A DNA stretch of 64,000 nt from an uncultured Mesonia sp. (GCA_947494545.1 CANLVH010000008.1:1-64000); one strand, 5' to 3'. Shown: positions 1 through 8,491, counted from the first letter of the stretch. Notes: generated by a model not told the origin, from the letters alone. A program made the numbers and translations.

Positions 1-34
1 AGAATTTAAAGGCCACTTTACCTTAAAACGATAG
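1..34 (+). CDS. C-terminal end of a gene cut by the window edge (tentative)
   Basis: One frame stays open from the edge and ends at a TAG at 32-34, giving only the ten residues EFKGHFTLKR. A strong terminator follows 27 bases later, which is what one expects after a gene end on this strand. Nothing can be said about function from so short a piece; the other two frames stop earlier. It is inferred mainly from the terminator behind it. Confidence 0.3.
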   Translation, partial: EFKGHFTLKR

Positions 35-60
35 TGGAGAGAGGGTAAAGATTATTTAAA

Positions 61-103
61 AACAAACCGGTTTTGTTGTAAGCAAAGCCGGTTTGTTGTT
101 TTT
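61..103 (+). terminator. Intrinsic terminator of the gene off the left edge
   Basis: AACAAACCGG (61-70) pairs with CCGGTTTGTT (88-97); an inner TTTG/CAAA extends the stem. A run of T follows at 99-103. It ends transcription coming from the left of the window. Confidence 0.75.
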
Positions 104-225
104 AAGCGAAAGATAATTCTTGTATTCTTGAAGAAAAATCAATCTTTAGGTAAAAGTGATCTCATTTATACTTTTTTTCTTATGACTAAAGCTAGAAGTC
201 CCTTCTTTTTGGTAAGGAAGTTTTA

Positions 226-269
226 ATGGAGTATATATGGGGTATCTATGGAGTATCTGGGAGGTATCT
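226..269 (+). repeat. Four tandem 11-base units (consensus ATGGAGTATCT)
   Basis: The units are ATGGAGTATAT, ATGGGGTATCT, ATGGAGTATCT and GGGAGGTATCT, placing GTAT at 231, 242, 253 and 264, exactly 11 bases apart. The spacing is close to one turn of the helix, so all copies face the same side of the DNA. That pattern suits cooperative protein binding; the protein is unknown. Confidence 0.8.
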
Positions 270-373
270 TATATTCAATTTGGGTAAAAATAACGCTAAA
301 AGAAAAAAACCAATAAATTTTATTTGGTTTTAAATTGAAAACATCTTTTATCAGTCGCTATTAGAAAATAGGT

Positions 374-428
374 TTAATACACTCTTAATACATTAACCGT
401 ACTTGAGCTATACTTGAGCTATACTGAA
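374..428 (-). repeat. Five tandem 11-base units containing TAC, facing the first array
   Basis: TAC recurs at 378, 389, 400, 411 and 422, each exactly 11 bases apart. The best-conserved units are GCTATACTTGA and its neighbours. On the other strand this reads GTA every 11 bases, the same core as the array at 226-269 but inverted. The two arrays are about 105 bases apart. Confidence 0.75.
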
Positions 429-658
429 GCTACTCCAAAAATTATATAAACATTCATTTATCTTTTAACTGGGTATACCATAATTTTTGAGTCCAAAAGA
501 ATGAGCGAGTTTAATTTATTGTAAATAATTTAAGTTTCCGTAAAGTTAAACCTGTATTAACACTACTTTTAAATAGCTGTAATCTTCACTGAAATATTGG
601 CAAAACAACTATTTCTTTACCATAGGCGCGAGTGAATTCCGTAAAGGAAATAAATAGT

Positions 659-2206
659 TTACAAGGCCAAAGACATGGTTAATACATAGTTAGACCGATC
701 TCTATTTATTTGTATACGTTCGGAGTAGTCCGTAAAGTCTAAATTAGCACTGTAATCTCTTTGAGCGTGATCGTAAGCAAAATCTAATCGTATTTTGCCA
801 AAAGAATAACCAATCCCGGCAGAATAACCGTTTAAAGCACTCATTAAATCTTCATTTTTATAAGGACTCTCTTCGTAACGGTAACCCGCGCGTAATCGCC
901 AATTTTTTATACGATATTCTCCTCCAATTCGGATACTGGATGTGGCTTGGTATAAATTATCAATCATTGCGTTTTGTTCGCTAAAATCTATAGAAACCGC
1001 ATCGGAAGAGTATTTCATATTTGCGTAATTTTTATAGGTATAATCTACACTCAGTAAACCATCTTTAGCAAAAATAAGAGCTGCGCTTCCCGTTAATTCT
1101 CCTGGCGTACGCAATCTATAATTAGGAAAAACATTTATAACACGTGGATTGGCAATGGCTCTTGGTTGCTGAAAACCTTCGCTATAAGTCTCTAAATATT
1201 GTTTGGTTTCATCTTGAATAACATACCAGGTTGGCGATTTGTAGGAAGCGCCTAAACGAAACATATCGTTTACTTTAACAATTCCGCCAAGGTCAAAAGA
1301 AAAACCTGTGCCCAATGTGCGCAAGCTATTTTCAAAGTAAATTTCATCTACCGTACTATTTTCCGGTGCTATTTCGTATAAATCTGTTGTTTTTTCGTAA
1401 TTAATAAAGTGTCCGTTTAGATTTAAACCTAAATAAAAACGTTTATCTAATTCTAAAGAACCATTGGCAGAAAATTTTCCGTTAAGGCCAGTAGATCTGT
1501 AATTGTATTGTTGACTAAAATTATTACCACTTACATTGGAAGTATAGGCGGTGTTATTTGAATTATTAGAATTTTCTGCATCAAAAATAAAAGTTTCGTA
1601 TCCTAAATAAGCGGTTTGTAGATCTACATTATTAAAACCTTCGGCAGAAAAATTTGCTTCTCCTAAATAGATGTAAAGATCGTCTAAACTTTCTCCACTC
1701 ATAGTGGTAAATAATTCTAAAGGAACTCCATTAGCAAGGTTGGTAAAGTAGTTGCCTATTGAAGAACTGGTCGTGCCCAATCCGGTAAATTTATCGTCTA
1801 AACTTTTATTTCTGTCATAGGTAAAACCAAAACTAAGTTTGGTTACTGTAGCCTCAGGATCGTAACTGTTATAAACAAATACAGCGCCGGCTTGGTGTAG
1901 ATCAAATTTATTGTTAGAAGATGATGTCGCATTACTTCTAAAAAGAGCATCGTTGGTATAATGCTCATTAGATAACGAAAACGAAGCATGGTTAGTTAAA
2001 AAAACAGAAGAACCTGCAGGGTTGATTTTTAGCGCAGAAATATCTCCACCTAAAGCTCCAAAAGCTCCACTCATAGCGGTAAAACGAGCGGTTCCGGTAA
2101 GATCTTTTAGCGCATAATTTAGAGCTGCATCTTGGGTTTGACTATAACTAAATACTGTGCTAAATAGGATAGCACAGTATATAAATATGTTTTTTTGCAT
2201 AATCAT
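659..2206 (-). CDS. OmpP1/FadL/TodX-family outer-membrane transport protein
   Basis: This is an outer-membrane beta-barrel of the FadL family, channels that let hydrophobic molecules such as fatty acids cross the outer membrane. Residues 1-22 form a signal peptide ending at SYSQ. The mature start, with ALKDLTGTARFTAMSGAFGALGGD and INPAGS, is the family's conserved N-terminal plug region. The rest alternates short amphipathic strands and ends in MSLAL, a typical barrel terminus. The length of 515 residues is usual for the Bacteroidota branch. The ATG at 2200 (residue 3) is an alternative start. It lies 11 bases behind the lipoprotein gene at 2218-3345 and is probably co-transcribed with it. 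The real substrate is unknown. Confidence 0.88.
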   Translation of the reverse strand: MIMQKNIFIYCAILFSTVFSYSQTQDAALNYALKDLTGTARFTAMSGAFGALGGDISALKINPAGSSVFLTNHASFSLSNEHYTNDALFRSNATSSSNNKFDLHQAGAVFVYNSYDPEATVTKLSFGFTYDRNKSLDDKFTGLGTTSSSIGNYFTNLANGVPLELFTTMSGESLDDLYIYLGEANFSAEGFNNVDLQTAYLGYETFIFDAENSNNSNNTAYTSNVSGNNFSQQYNYRSTGLNGKFSANGSLELDKRFYLGLNLNGHFINYEKTTDLYEIAPENSTVDEIYFENSLRTLGTGFSFDLGGIVKVNDMFRLGASYKSPTWYVIQDETKQYLETYSEGFQQPRAIANPRVINVFPNYRLRTPGELTGSAALIFAKDGLLSVDYTYKNYANMKYSSDAVSIDFSEQNAMIDNLYQATSSIRIGGEYRIKNWRLRAGYRYEESPYKNEDLMSALNGYSAGIGYSFGKIRLDFAYDHAQRDYSANLDFTDYSERIQINRDRSNYVLTMSLAL

Positions 2207-2217
2207 TCGTTGTTAAA

Positions 2218-3345
2218 TTATCTGGTTCTACTTCCAGAACTTCGTGTACCGCTAGATCTAGTACTTCCACCGGTGCTTCCACTGGATCTCGTACTGCTAG
2301 ATCCAGAAGAGAAAGTTTTATTGCTACGTGTAGAACCGGTATTTATAGAATTATTATTAGATCGCGTATTTCTTGTAGGATAATGCGTTCTAGTGTTAGA
2401 TGACCTATTGGTTCTGGTAGAGCTGCTATTGTAATATCCGTTTCTAGATCTTGTGCTTCTTGTATTACTACGCGGGTTACCTCTTGTAGATCTAGTGGTG
2501 GCTTTGTTTGTTCTAGCATCTATATTACGCGAGTTTCGAACGCGATTATTACTTCGAGTACTAGCATCCGACTGGTTGGATCTAGTGGTTCTGGTAGTTG
2601 CAGAACTTCTATTATAATCTCTGCTGTTATAATTACTTCTCGTATTATTGTTTCGCCCGGTATAACTGCTGCGGTAATTTCTGCTCGAGTTATGATGCGC
2701 TACACGATAATATGGATTATAATAATAAGGTGAACCGTAATAATAGTTATAAGGCGAACCATAATAATGGAATGGTCCGTAACCGTAGCCATAAACGTAG
2801 TGAGGGTTGTAATAACCACCCCAGCCTATATTAAAACCAATGTGCCAGTTATTGTAATAAGGTCTATAGCCATAACCATAACCCCACGGTCTATAATAAC
2901 CGCCCCAACCATAAGTGCTGTAATAAGGAGAGAAACCACTATCGTAATAATTAACATTTACCGTGGTAGGATTAGAGCCCCATCCGGCATTACCTTGAGT
3001 ATATTGCTGGTCTTCTTCGTAATAACGCTCTTCGTCTTCGCTTTGTTCGTTTTGTGAAGAATAAGCTTCTACATCAGTAAAAACCTTTTGCTGATTATTT
3101 TGTTCTTTTGCTTGCGCTATTTGTTTTCCTTGCTGCTCAAAGTAATTCTCATAATAGGAAGTCTCTTCTCTCGAATCATCGGCCTCTTTTGAAGTTTGAT
3201 TAGAGACTTGCTTATTATCACTAGAATAAATTCCGTCTCTTTCATAACCTGCATTATCATAAGAACCACAAGAAAATAACAAGAAAGTTGCACAAAGACC
3301 ACTCAGGGCTTTGATGCTAAATTTATATTTATTTAAGAGTTGCAT
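2218..3345 (-). CDS. Lipoprotein with Tyr/Gly-rich centre and basic Ser/Arg/Asn-rich tail
   Basis: Function not recognised. A signal peptide with lipobox LLFSC (Cys near residue 26) marks a lipoprotein. Residues about 30-125 are acidic and Gln/Glu-rich; about 130-215 are packed with Tyr, Gly, Trp and Pro; the last 160 residues are nearly all Ser, Arg, Asn, Thr and Gly with many TRS and SSG repeats, giving a strongly basic disordered tail. The same DNA is open on the opposite strand, but only because of this biased composition. It precedes the OmpP1 gene by 11 bases, so the two are probably made together. A role at the cell surface (binding acidic polymers, for example) is only inference. Confidence 0.8.
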   Translation of the reverse strand: MQLLNKYKFSIKALSGLCATFLLFSCGSYDNAGYERDGIYSSDNKQVSNQTSKEADDSREETSYYENYFEQQGKQIAQAKEQNNQQKVFTDVEAYSSQNEQSEDEERYYEEDQQYTQGNAGWGSNPTTVNVNYYDSGFSPYYSTYGWGGYYRPWGYGYGYRPYYNNWHIGFNIGWGGYYNPHYVYGYGYGPFHYYGSPYNYYYGSPYYYNPYYRVAHHNSSRNYRSSYTGRNNNTRSNYNSRDYNRSSATTRTTRSNQSDASTRSNNRVRNSRNIDARTNKATTRSTRGNPRSNTRSTRSRNGYYNSSSTRTNRSSNTRTHYPTRNTRSNNNSINTGSTRSNKTFSSGSSSTRSSGSTGGSTRSSGTRSSGSRTR

Positions 3346-3375
3346 ATCTTGAGGTTTTTATTGTTGGACATATAT

Positions 3376-3383
3376 CAAAAATA
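3376..3383 (-). promoter_or_regulatory. -7 box of the lipoprotein-ompP1 operon
   Basis: CAAAAATA on the plus strand reads TATTTTTG on the minus strand, matching TAnnTTTG. It is 30 bases before the start codon. No clear -33 TTG was found at the right spacing. Confidence 0.5.
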
Positions 3384-3447
3384 CTTAGTTTTGCGCTAAG
3401 TAAAAATGTATTAACAAAAACACAACATTTGTGCCAAAACCCAGACA

Positions 3448-4926
3448 ATGAGCAAGAAGTTAACTCGTAGAGACGTAGATTATTCTAAATGGTATAATGA
3501 ATTGGTAGTGCAAGCAGACCTCGCAGAAAACTCTGCTGTACGCGGATGTATGGTAATAAAACCCTACGGATATGCAATATGGGAGAAAATGCAAGCAGCT
3601 TTAGATAAAATGTTTAAAGAAACCGGGCATCAAAATGCGTATTTTCCGCTTTTTGTACCGAAAAGCTTGTTTGAAGCAGAGGAAAAAAATGCCGAAGGTT
3701 TTGCAAAAGAATGTGCTGTGGTTACGCATTATAGACTAAAGACCGATCCTGATGATAAAACAAAACTTATTGTTGACGAGCAGGCAAAATTAGAAGAGGA
3801 ACTGGTAGTGCGACCTACTTCTGAAGCCATTATCTGGAATACTTATAAAGGTTGGATTCAATCGTACAGAGATTTGCCTATTTTAATAAATCAGTGGGCA
3901 AATGTAGTGCGATGGGAAATGCGAACAAGATTATTTTTACGAACTGCCGAGTTTTTATGGCAAGAAGGCCATACCGCACACGCCACAAAAGAAGAAGCCT
4001 TGACGGAAACCAAACAGATGAATGACATCTATGCAGAATTTGCAGAGAAATTTATGGCAATTCCTGTAGTGAAAGGAAAGAAAACTGAAAGTGAAAAGTT
4101 TGCCGGCGCAGAAGAAACATATTGTATAGAAGCATTAATGCAAGATGGGAAAGCCCTGCAAGCGGGAACTTCGCATTTTTTGGGGCAGAATTTTGCTAAA
4201 GCTTTTGATGTAAAATACGCCTCTAAAGAAGGTGGTTTAGAACACGTTTGGGCAACCAGTTGGGGCGTTTCTACCAGATTAATGGGAGCTTTAATAATGA
4301 CGCACAGTGACGATAAAGGTTTGGTTTTACCTCCAAAATTAGCACCCAATCAAGTGGTTATTGTTCCTATATACAGATCTGAGGAGCAATTGGAGCAAGT
4401 TTCTATGGTTGCTAGAAAATTAGAAACAGATTTGAGAAACGCAGGCATTAGCGTAAAATTTGATAATAGAGATACGCACAAACCCGGATGGAAGTTTGCG
4501 CAATATGAACTGCAAGGTGTACCCGTAAGATTGGCTATTGGCCCAAAAGATATAGAAAAAGGAACAGTAGAATTGGCACGAAGAGATAATTTAACCAAAT
4601 TTTTTGTACAGCAAGAAGAAGTAGTAGAAAAGGTTAAAACCTTAATGGTAGAAATACAAGATAATCTTTTCCAAAAAGCATTAGAGTTTAGAGAATCTAA
4701 TACCAGCCGAGTAGATACTTTTGAGGAGTTTAAAAAAATTCTAAAAGAAAAACCCGGATTTATTTCAGCGCATTGGGATGGCACAGAAGAAACTGAACAA
4801 AAAATAAAAGAGTTGACCAAAGCAAGTATTCGTTGTATTCCTTTTGATGCCGAAAAAGAAGAAGGTAAATGTATTTTAACCGGAAAGCCTTCTAGTCAAC
4901 GCGTGCTTTTCGCGAAAGCGTATTAG
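3448..4926 (+). CDS. proS: Prolyl-tRNA synthetase, archaeal/eukaryotic type
   Basis: It charges tRNA-Pro with proline in the cytoplasm, using ATP. The class II catalytic core is clear: [10 protein letters not shown] near residue 123 and [20 protein letters not shown] near 152-171. An anticodon-binding domain follows from about 300. The 492-residue length, the absence of the editing insertion found in E. coli ProS, and the C-terminal end in a Tyr mark the short archaeal/eukaryotic form (ProS type 3), common in Bacteroidota. The C-terminal domain keeps Cys residues (RCIPF, GKCILTG) of its metal-binding-like fold. It diverges from the lipoprotein-ompP1 operon. Confidence 0.97.
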   Translation: MSKKLTRRDVDYSKWYNELVVQADLAENSAVRGCMVIKPYGYAIWEKMQAALDKMFKETGHQNAYFPLFVPKSLFEAEEKNAEGFAKECAVVTHYRLKTDPDDKTKLIVDEQAKLEEELVVRPTSEAIIWNTYKGWIQSYRDLPILINQWANVVRWEMRTRLFLRTAEFLWQEGHTAHATKEEALTETKQMNDIYAEFAEKFMAIPVVKGKKTESEKFAGAEETYCIEALMQDGKALQAGTSHFLGQNFAKAFDVKYASKEGGLEHVWATSWGVSTRLMGALIMTHSDDKGLVLPPKLAPNQVVIVPIYRSEEQLEQVSMVARKLETDLRNAGISVKFDNRDTHKPGWKFAQYELQGVPVRLAIGPKDIEKGTVELARRDNLTKFFVQQEEVVEKVKTLMVEIQDNLFQKALEFRESNTSRVDTFEEFKKILKEKPGFISAHWDGTEETEQKIKELTKASIRCIPFDAEKEEGKCILTGKPSSQRVLFAKAY

Positions 4927-5093
4927 GGATTGGTTGATTGGTTAGCAGTGATCAGTAGTCAGTGATCGGCTAACAGTTTTCAGTTTGCAGGGGGGTGATT
5001 TCTTATTTTCGATTAATAAATTTAATCAAACTTTTGTTTATAGCTTAAAGCTGGTTAATTAGTTGAAGAAGCGATAAGTATTGTTTTTGAATT

Positions 5094-5125
5094 TTGAATT
5101 GTCTTAGTCTAAATCTGTATTTTTG
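5094..5125 (+). promoter_or_regulatory. Possible upstream promoter of the tRNA-Glu cluster
   Basis: TTTG (5093-5096) and TATTTTTG (5118-5125) are 21 bases apart, fitting the Bacteroidota -33/-7 pattern. A second, better promoter lies about 60 bases further on, so the tRNA cluster may have tandem promoters. An ATG at 5132 opens a frame that runs into the tRNA and is not thought to be a gene. Confidence 0.45.
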
Positions 5126-5155
5126 TCGGGCATGAGAAAAAAATTATTAGAAAAG

Positions 5156-5186
5156 TTTGGAGCATTCAAAATAAGTATTATTTTTG
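5156..5186 (+). promoter_or_regulatory. Promoter of the tRNA-Glu genes
   Basis: TTTG at 5156-5159 and TATTTTTG at 5179-5186 are separated by 19 bases, a near-ideal Bacteroidota sigma factor site. Transcription should start just before the tRNA at 5208. Confidence 0.75.
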
Positions 5187-5207
5187 CATCCGCATTTAAG
5201 CAATTAT

Positions 5208-5279
5208 GGTCCGTTCGTCTAGGGGTTAGGACGCCAGGTTTTCATCCTGGTAACAGGGGTTCGAATCCCCTACGGACTA
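5208..5279 (+). tRNA. tRNA-Glu (anticodon TTC), first copy
   Basis: A full cloverleaf can be drawn: acceptor GGTCCGT with ACGGACT, anticodon stem CCAGG/CCTGG with loop TTTTCAT (anticodon TTC at 5241-5243), and T arm with GGTTCGAATCC. The discriminator is A and CCA is not encoded. It is identical to the copy 131 bases downstream. Confidence 0.96.
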
Positions 5280-5338
5280 CTAAAAGTGAGGAAAATAGAT
5301 TTACGTTCCTCTTTTTTTGAAATTTTAATAATAACAAT

Positions 5339-5410
5339 GGTCCGTTCGTCTAGGGGTTAGGACGCCAGGTTTTCATCCTGGTAACAGGGGTTCGAATCCC
5401 CTACGGACTA
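5339..5410 (+). tRNA. tRNA-Glu (anticodon TTC), second copy
   Basis: All 72 bases match the first copy, while the flanks differ beyond a few bases. The two genes are 59 bases apart and likely share a transcript that runs into rpsT. Confidence 0.96.
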
Positions 5411-5445
5411 CAAGTAATAACGCAGAGAAACAAACATAAACGGTT

Positions 5446-5694
5446 ATGGCAAATCATAAATCAGCATTAAAGAGGATACGTAACAACGAGACTAAACGTC
5501 TTAGAAACCGTTACCAACACAAAACCACTCGTAATGCCATAAAGAAATTGAAGAATGCAGAGAAGGCAGAGGCAGAAAAATTGTATCCTTCTGTGATTTC
5601 TATGATAGATAAATTGGCAAAGAAAAACATCATACACGATAATAAAGCAGCCAACCTAAAGTCTAAATTGACTAAGCACGTAGCAGCGCTTTAA
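5446..5694 (+). CDS. rpsT: 30S ribosomal protein S20
   Basis: It binds 16S rRNA early in small-subunit assembly. The 82-residue, Lys/Arg-rich helical sequence with N-terminal [21 protein letters not shown] is typical of bacterial S20. The start follows the second tRNA-Glu by 35 bases with no clear promoter between, so it is probably read from the tRNA promoters. A terminator lies 40 bases behind the stop. Confidence 0.97.
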   Translation: MANHKSALKRIRNNETKRLRNRYQHKTTRNAIKKLKNAEKAEAEKLYPSVISMIDKLAKKNIIHDNKAANLKSKLTKHVAAL

Positions 5695-5733
5695 TTCTAG
5701 GTTTAGCTTTACTATATTAGTGTTATAATACTT

Positions 5734-5769
5734 AAACTTCTTTTATCTACTGGTAAAAGAAGTTTTTTT
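5734..5769 (+). terminator. Terminator of the tRNA-Glu/rpsT unit
   Basis: CTTCTTTTA (5737-5745) pairs with TAAAAGAAG (5754-5762), followed by seven T (5763-5769). Confidence 0.85.
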
Positions 5770-5823
5770 GTTGGGTAATTTTACTACATAAAAAAGTTGG
5801 CATTAGTTTCTTTACGGAATAAC

Positions 5824-5862
5824 AAAAAACGGTCTTTTCAATTTTGAAAAGACCGTTTTTTG
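5824..5862 (-). terminator. Bidirectional terminator, mainly for rho
   Basis: ACGGTCTTTTCA (5829-5840) pairs with TGAAAAGACCGT (5845-5856) with a four-base loop. A-runs and T-runs flank both sides, so it can work in both directions between the converging rpsT and rho genes. Confidence 0.85.
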
Positions 5863-5884
5863 CTCAAGTACTTTTAGCTAGTTT

Positions 5885-7546
5885 TTACTCGTTAATCGTA
5901 GCTAAAAACTCTTCGTTATTACGGGTGCGTTTTACTTTTTCGTTTATTAACTCCATTGCTTCCAACGGTGTCATATCTGCTAAGTATTTACGAAGACCCC
6001 ATAACATTTGTATTACATTTTCATCTAATAGTAAATCGTCTCTTCTCGTGCTGGAAGAAGTAAGATCTATTGCAGGGAAAATTCTTCTGTTAGAAATTCT
6101 TCTATCTAGTTGTAATTCCATATTACCGGTTCCTTTAAACTCTTCAAAAATCACCTCGTCCATCTTAGAGCCGGTGTCTGTTAAGGCAGTTGCAATAATA
6201 GATAGCGAGCCACCATTTTCAATATTTCTTGCTGCTCCAAAGAAACGTTTTGGTTTATGCAAGGCATTGGCATCTACACCACCACTTAATACTTTACCAC
6301 TAGCAGGTTGTACAGTGTTGTAGGCGCGAGCTAGACGAGTAATAGAATCTAATAATATAACCACATCGTGGCCACATTCTACCAAACGCTTAGCCTTTTC
6401 TAAAACTATATTGGCAACTCGCACGTGTTCGTGGGCTTCTTTATCAAACGTAGAGGCTACAACCTCTCCGTTTACATTACGTTGCATATCAGTAACCTCC
6501 TCAGGGCGCTCATCTATTAGTAATACAATTTGGTATACTTCAGGATGATTGGCAGCAATAGCATTGGCAATATCTTTAAGCAACATGGTTTTACCGGTCT
6601 TTGGTTGCGATACAATCATACCTCGTTGTCCTTTTCCTATAGGAGAAAACATATCCATTATCCTGGTAGAAGTGCTGCTGTCTCTCTCTGCTATATTAAA
6701 TTTTTCTTGCGGAAAAAGAGGCGTTAAATGTTCAAAAGAAACGCGGTCTCTAACCACTTGCGGATCTAAGCCGTTTATTTTATTTATTTTAATTAACGGG
6801 AAATACTTTTCTCCTTCTTTAGGTGGACGCACTTGCCCAAAAACCGTGTCGCCGGTTTTTAAACCAAACAATCTAATTTGTGATTGCGATACATAAATAT
6901 CGTCTGGAGAAGAAAGGTAGTTATAATCAGACGAGCGTAAAAAACCGTAGCCGTCTTGCATTATATCCAACACACCTTCACTCTCTATTATAGCGTCAAA
7001 TTCAAAATCCGGTTTTCTGTAACGGTTTCTGCTGTCACGATTTCCGTTATTTTTAGTGTTTTTATGTGTATGTTTTTGTTCTTTAGACGAGTTGTTTTTA
7101 CTGTCTTTGGAACTAGAAGAAGACTTATCTTCTTTTTGTTCCTTGGTGTTTTTCCTGTTAGAATTGTCCTTTTTATTACTGTCTTTTTTAACAATATCTT
7201 TTTTTGGAGAATCTTTCTTAGGAGTGTTTTTTTTAGCGTCTGAAGAAGCTTGTTTTTCTTTGGGAGTATTGGTAGAAGATTTTTCCTCGTTTTTAGTAGG
7301 ACGCGTACTCGGTTTAGAAGTGCGTTGACGCTTTGGTTTGTTTGTAGTTTTAGGCTCTTCCTTTTTAGGAAGGTTTTCTTCGCTTAGTGCAGCCTCTGCT
7401 TTTTTAGGGTTGGCTGCTTGGTAGTCTAAAATTTGGTAAACCAAATCCAGTTTTTTTAAACTTCTAAACTTTGGTACATTTAAGGTTTTAGCAATTTCCT
7501 GTAGTTCAGGCAATTTTTTTGCTTTTAATTCTGAAATCTCTAACAT
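5885..7546 (-). CDS. rho: Transcription termination factor Rho with long disordered insert
   Basis: Rho is the hexameric RNA helicase that ends transcription of untranslated RNA. The N-terminal helix-extended-loop-helix domain spans about residues 1-42. Residues about 44-180 are an insert almost wholly of Lys, Ser, Asn, Thr and Asp, predicted disordered. The cold-shock-like RNA-binding domain follows at about 185-260 (GYGFLRS near 199). Walker A is SQPKTGKT at 313-320, and the Q-loop/R-loop regions follow. At 553 residues it is about 130 longer than E. coli Rho (419), all due to the insert. Such inserts are typical of Bacteroidota, and one in a gut Bacteroides is known to drive phase separation. 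It diverges from the DUF4293 gene. Confidence 0.97.
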   Translation of the reverse strand: MLEISELKAKKLPELQEIAKTLNVPKFRSLKKLDLVYQILDYQAANPKKAEAALSEENLPKKEEPKTTNKPKRQRTSKPSTRPTKNEEKSSTNTPKEKQASSDAKKNTPKKDSPKKDIVKKDSNKKDNSNRKNTKEQKEDKSSSSSKDSKNNSSKEQKHTHKNTKNNGNRDSRNRYRKPDFEFDAIIESEGVLDIMQDGYGFLRSSDYNYLSSPDDIYVSQSQIRLFGLKTGDTVFGQVRPPKEGEKYFPLIKINKINGLDPQVVRDRVSFEHLTPLFPQEKFNIAERDSSTSTRIMDMFSPIGKGQRGMIVSQPKTGKTMLLKDIANAIAANHPEVYQIVLLIDERPEEVTDMQRNVNGEVVASTFDKEAHEHVRVANIVLEKAKRLVECGHDVVILLDSITRLARAYNTVQPASGKVLSGGVDANALHKPKRFFGAARNIENGGSLSIIATALTDTGSKMDEVIFEEFKGTGNMELQLDRRISNRRIFPAIDLTSSSTRRDDLLLDENVIQMLWGLRKYLADMTPLEAMELINEKVKRTRNNEEFLATINE

Positions 7547-7733
7547 CTAATTAAAAAATATATATTTTGTATTGATTGATTATCTAAAAAAGGCTTAGCT
7601 TTTTTATAAAAAAAGAAAAATTTTGAAAATAATTTGGAGCTATAAGTAACCTTTATTGAAGTGGTTACGACTTTATAGATGCAAGTATACAACTTTATTT
7701 TAAATTTTAAATGCCAATCTAAAAAGAATCTGT

Positions 7734-7741
7734 TATTTTTG
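7734..7741 (+). promoter_or_regulatory. -7 box of the DUF4293 gene
   Basis: TATTTTTG lies 18 bases before the chosen ATG at 7760. It sits inside the longer upstream reading frame, which supports the shorter start. Confidence 0.55.
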
Positions 7742-7759
7742 TGCCACATAAAAAAAACT

Positions 7760-8170
7760 ATGATTCAACGTATACAAACCATTTATTTACTTATTGTAAC
7801 GCTGGTGGCTAGTGTATTGCCGTTTTTTTTAGCTTTATGGCAAACAGAAGCAGGAACCAATTTTTACGCACAAGACCAAATATATATATTGGTTATGTTT
7901 TTAGGTTCGGCCTTGCTGGCATTTGTTGAAATTTTTCTTTATAAAAATAGAAAGCTTCAGTTTGTTCTGGGGCGTATCAATATCTTATTAAACTTTATTT
8001 TACTAGGATTTTTTGTGTACTGGTTGCTAATCGTACCTGGAGAAATGCAAATTTCTGAGAAAGGTATTGGGTTGCTAATTCCAATAATTTCTATCGTTTT
8101 TTTAGCAATGGCTAATAAAGCCATTAAAAAGGATGAAGCGCTCGTAAAATCTGTAGACCGGTTGCGATAA
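7760..8170 (+). CDS. DUF4293 family membrane protein
   Basis: A 136-residue integral membrane protein of unknown function, of a family restricted to Bacteroidota and usually found beside rho, as here. Four hydrophobic segments are visible: about residues 6-24, 36-55, 62-87 and 100-117. The N-terminus MIQRIQTIYLL is the family's usual start. The open frame extends upstream to 7679, but that extension would contain the promoter box, so I chose 7760. The C-terminus is short, charged and probably cytoplasmic. Confidence 0.85.
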   Translation: MIQRIQTIYLLIVTLVASVLPFFLALWQTEAGTNFYAQDQIYILVMFLGSALLAFVEIFLYKNRKLQFVLGRINILLNFILLGFFVYWLLIVPGEMQISEKGIGLLIPIISIVFLAMANKAIKKDEALVKSVDRLR

Positions 8171-8200
8171 ACCTAACATCTTAGTAGTATTAGTGCGTGA

Positions 8201-8230
8201 AACCCGAAAGCTTGTCTTTCGGGTTTTTTT
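8201..8230 (+). terminator. Terminator of the DUF4293 gene
   Basis: AACCCGAAAG (8201-8210) pairs with CTTTCGGGTT (8216-8225), followed by T residues to 8230. Confidence 0.88.
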
Positions 8231-8233
8231 GTT

Positions 8234-8278
8234 ATTTGGGCAAATCCCCCAATAATGGGGGTCGGGCTATCCGCTATA
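8234..8278 (+). repeat. Dispersed element, copy 1 (shared with 63802-63903)
   Basis: ATTTGGGCAAAT (8234-8245) is identical to 63802-63813, and CGGGCTATCCGCTATA (8263-8278) matches 63844-63859 at 14 of 16 bases. In this copy CCCCCAATAATGGGGG (8247-8262) makes a small hairpin between the two blocks. Function unknown; probably a repeat family spread through the genome. Confidence 0.65.
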
Positions 8279-8284
8279 GTTTTT

Positions 8285-8441
8285 ATACCAATTTAACTTT
8301 GTAATATCGTATAGAAAACGAAGTTGCTTTTTTGTTCTATAACGCTGCGATTGGTTTGCATAGCCAGCAAGGAAATAGTCCCGATGCATCGGGAGAAAAT
8401 TGAGCGAGTTTAAATGCGATATTACATTGTTAATTTGGTAT
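8285..8441. repeat. 157-base element with 25-base imperfect terminal inverted repeats
   Basis: Left end 8285-8309 begins ATACCAATTTAAC; right end 8417-8441, read on the other strand, begins ATACCAAATTAAC. The ends match at 22 of 25 positions. The interior is non-coding and contains the perfect palindrome TCCCGATGCATCGGGA (8379-8394). The structure resembles a miniature inverted-repeat transposable element (MITE), but no target duplication is obvious. Confidence 0.65.
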
Positions 8442-8442
8442 T

Positions 8443-8491
8443 TTCCGCGAAAGCGTCCTAAAAAGCTGCCGCTGCTATCGCTTTTGCGGAA
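8443..8491 (-). repeat. Hairpin built from the TTCCGCGAAAGCG word
   Basis: TTCCGCGAAAGCG (8443-8455) and CGCTTTTGCGGAA (8479-8491) are inverted copies matching at 12 of 13 bases. The hairpin directly follows the stop of the phosphoesterase gene, so it may stabilise or end its mRNA, though there is no T-run. The same word family recurs at 4905-4917, 25459-25474 and 60520-60535. Confidence 0.55.

Larger units (their letters stand above)
35..658. other. Gene-poor region of about 620 bases
   Basis: No credible reading frame is seen here. It holds a terminator (61-103), a four-unit 11-base array (226-269), an imperfect hairpin rich in A and T (307-331), a second five-unit 11-base array facing the first (374-428), and two copies of the word TTCCGTAAAG (536-545 and 637-646). 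It follows the 3' end of the porin gene, so it is not that gene's promoter region. Confidence 0.6.

Noticed and set aside
2598..3057. Open frames opposite the Tyr/Gly/Ser-rich lipoprotein gene
   Set aside because: They result from the biased codon content of the real gene on the minus strand and encode low-complexity peptides.
5123..5320. 65-codon frame that runs through the first tRNA-Glu
   Set aside because: It covers the promoter and the whole tRNA gene; the protein is just translated tRNA sequence. The ATG near 5132 follows a promoter-like box but no family character was seen.
5810..5819. CTTTACGGAA as a KOPS-like orienting sequence for FtsK
   Set aside because: The copies are split 9 to 9 between strands in this window, so there is no orientation bias as expected for KOPS or Chi. 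A genome-wide count could still change this.
7679..7759. Longer N-terminus for the DUF4293 protein
   Set aside because: The extension is not hydrophobic in the family's pattern and would contain the likely -7 box at 7734-7741.
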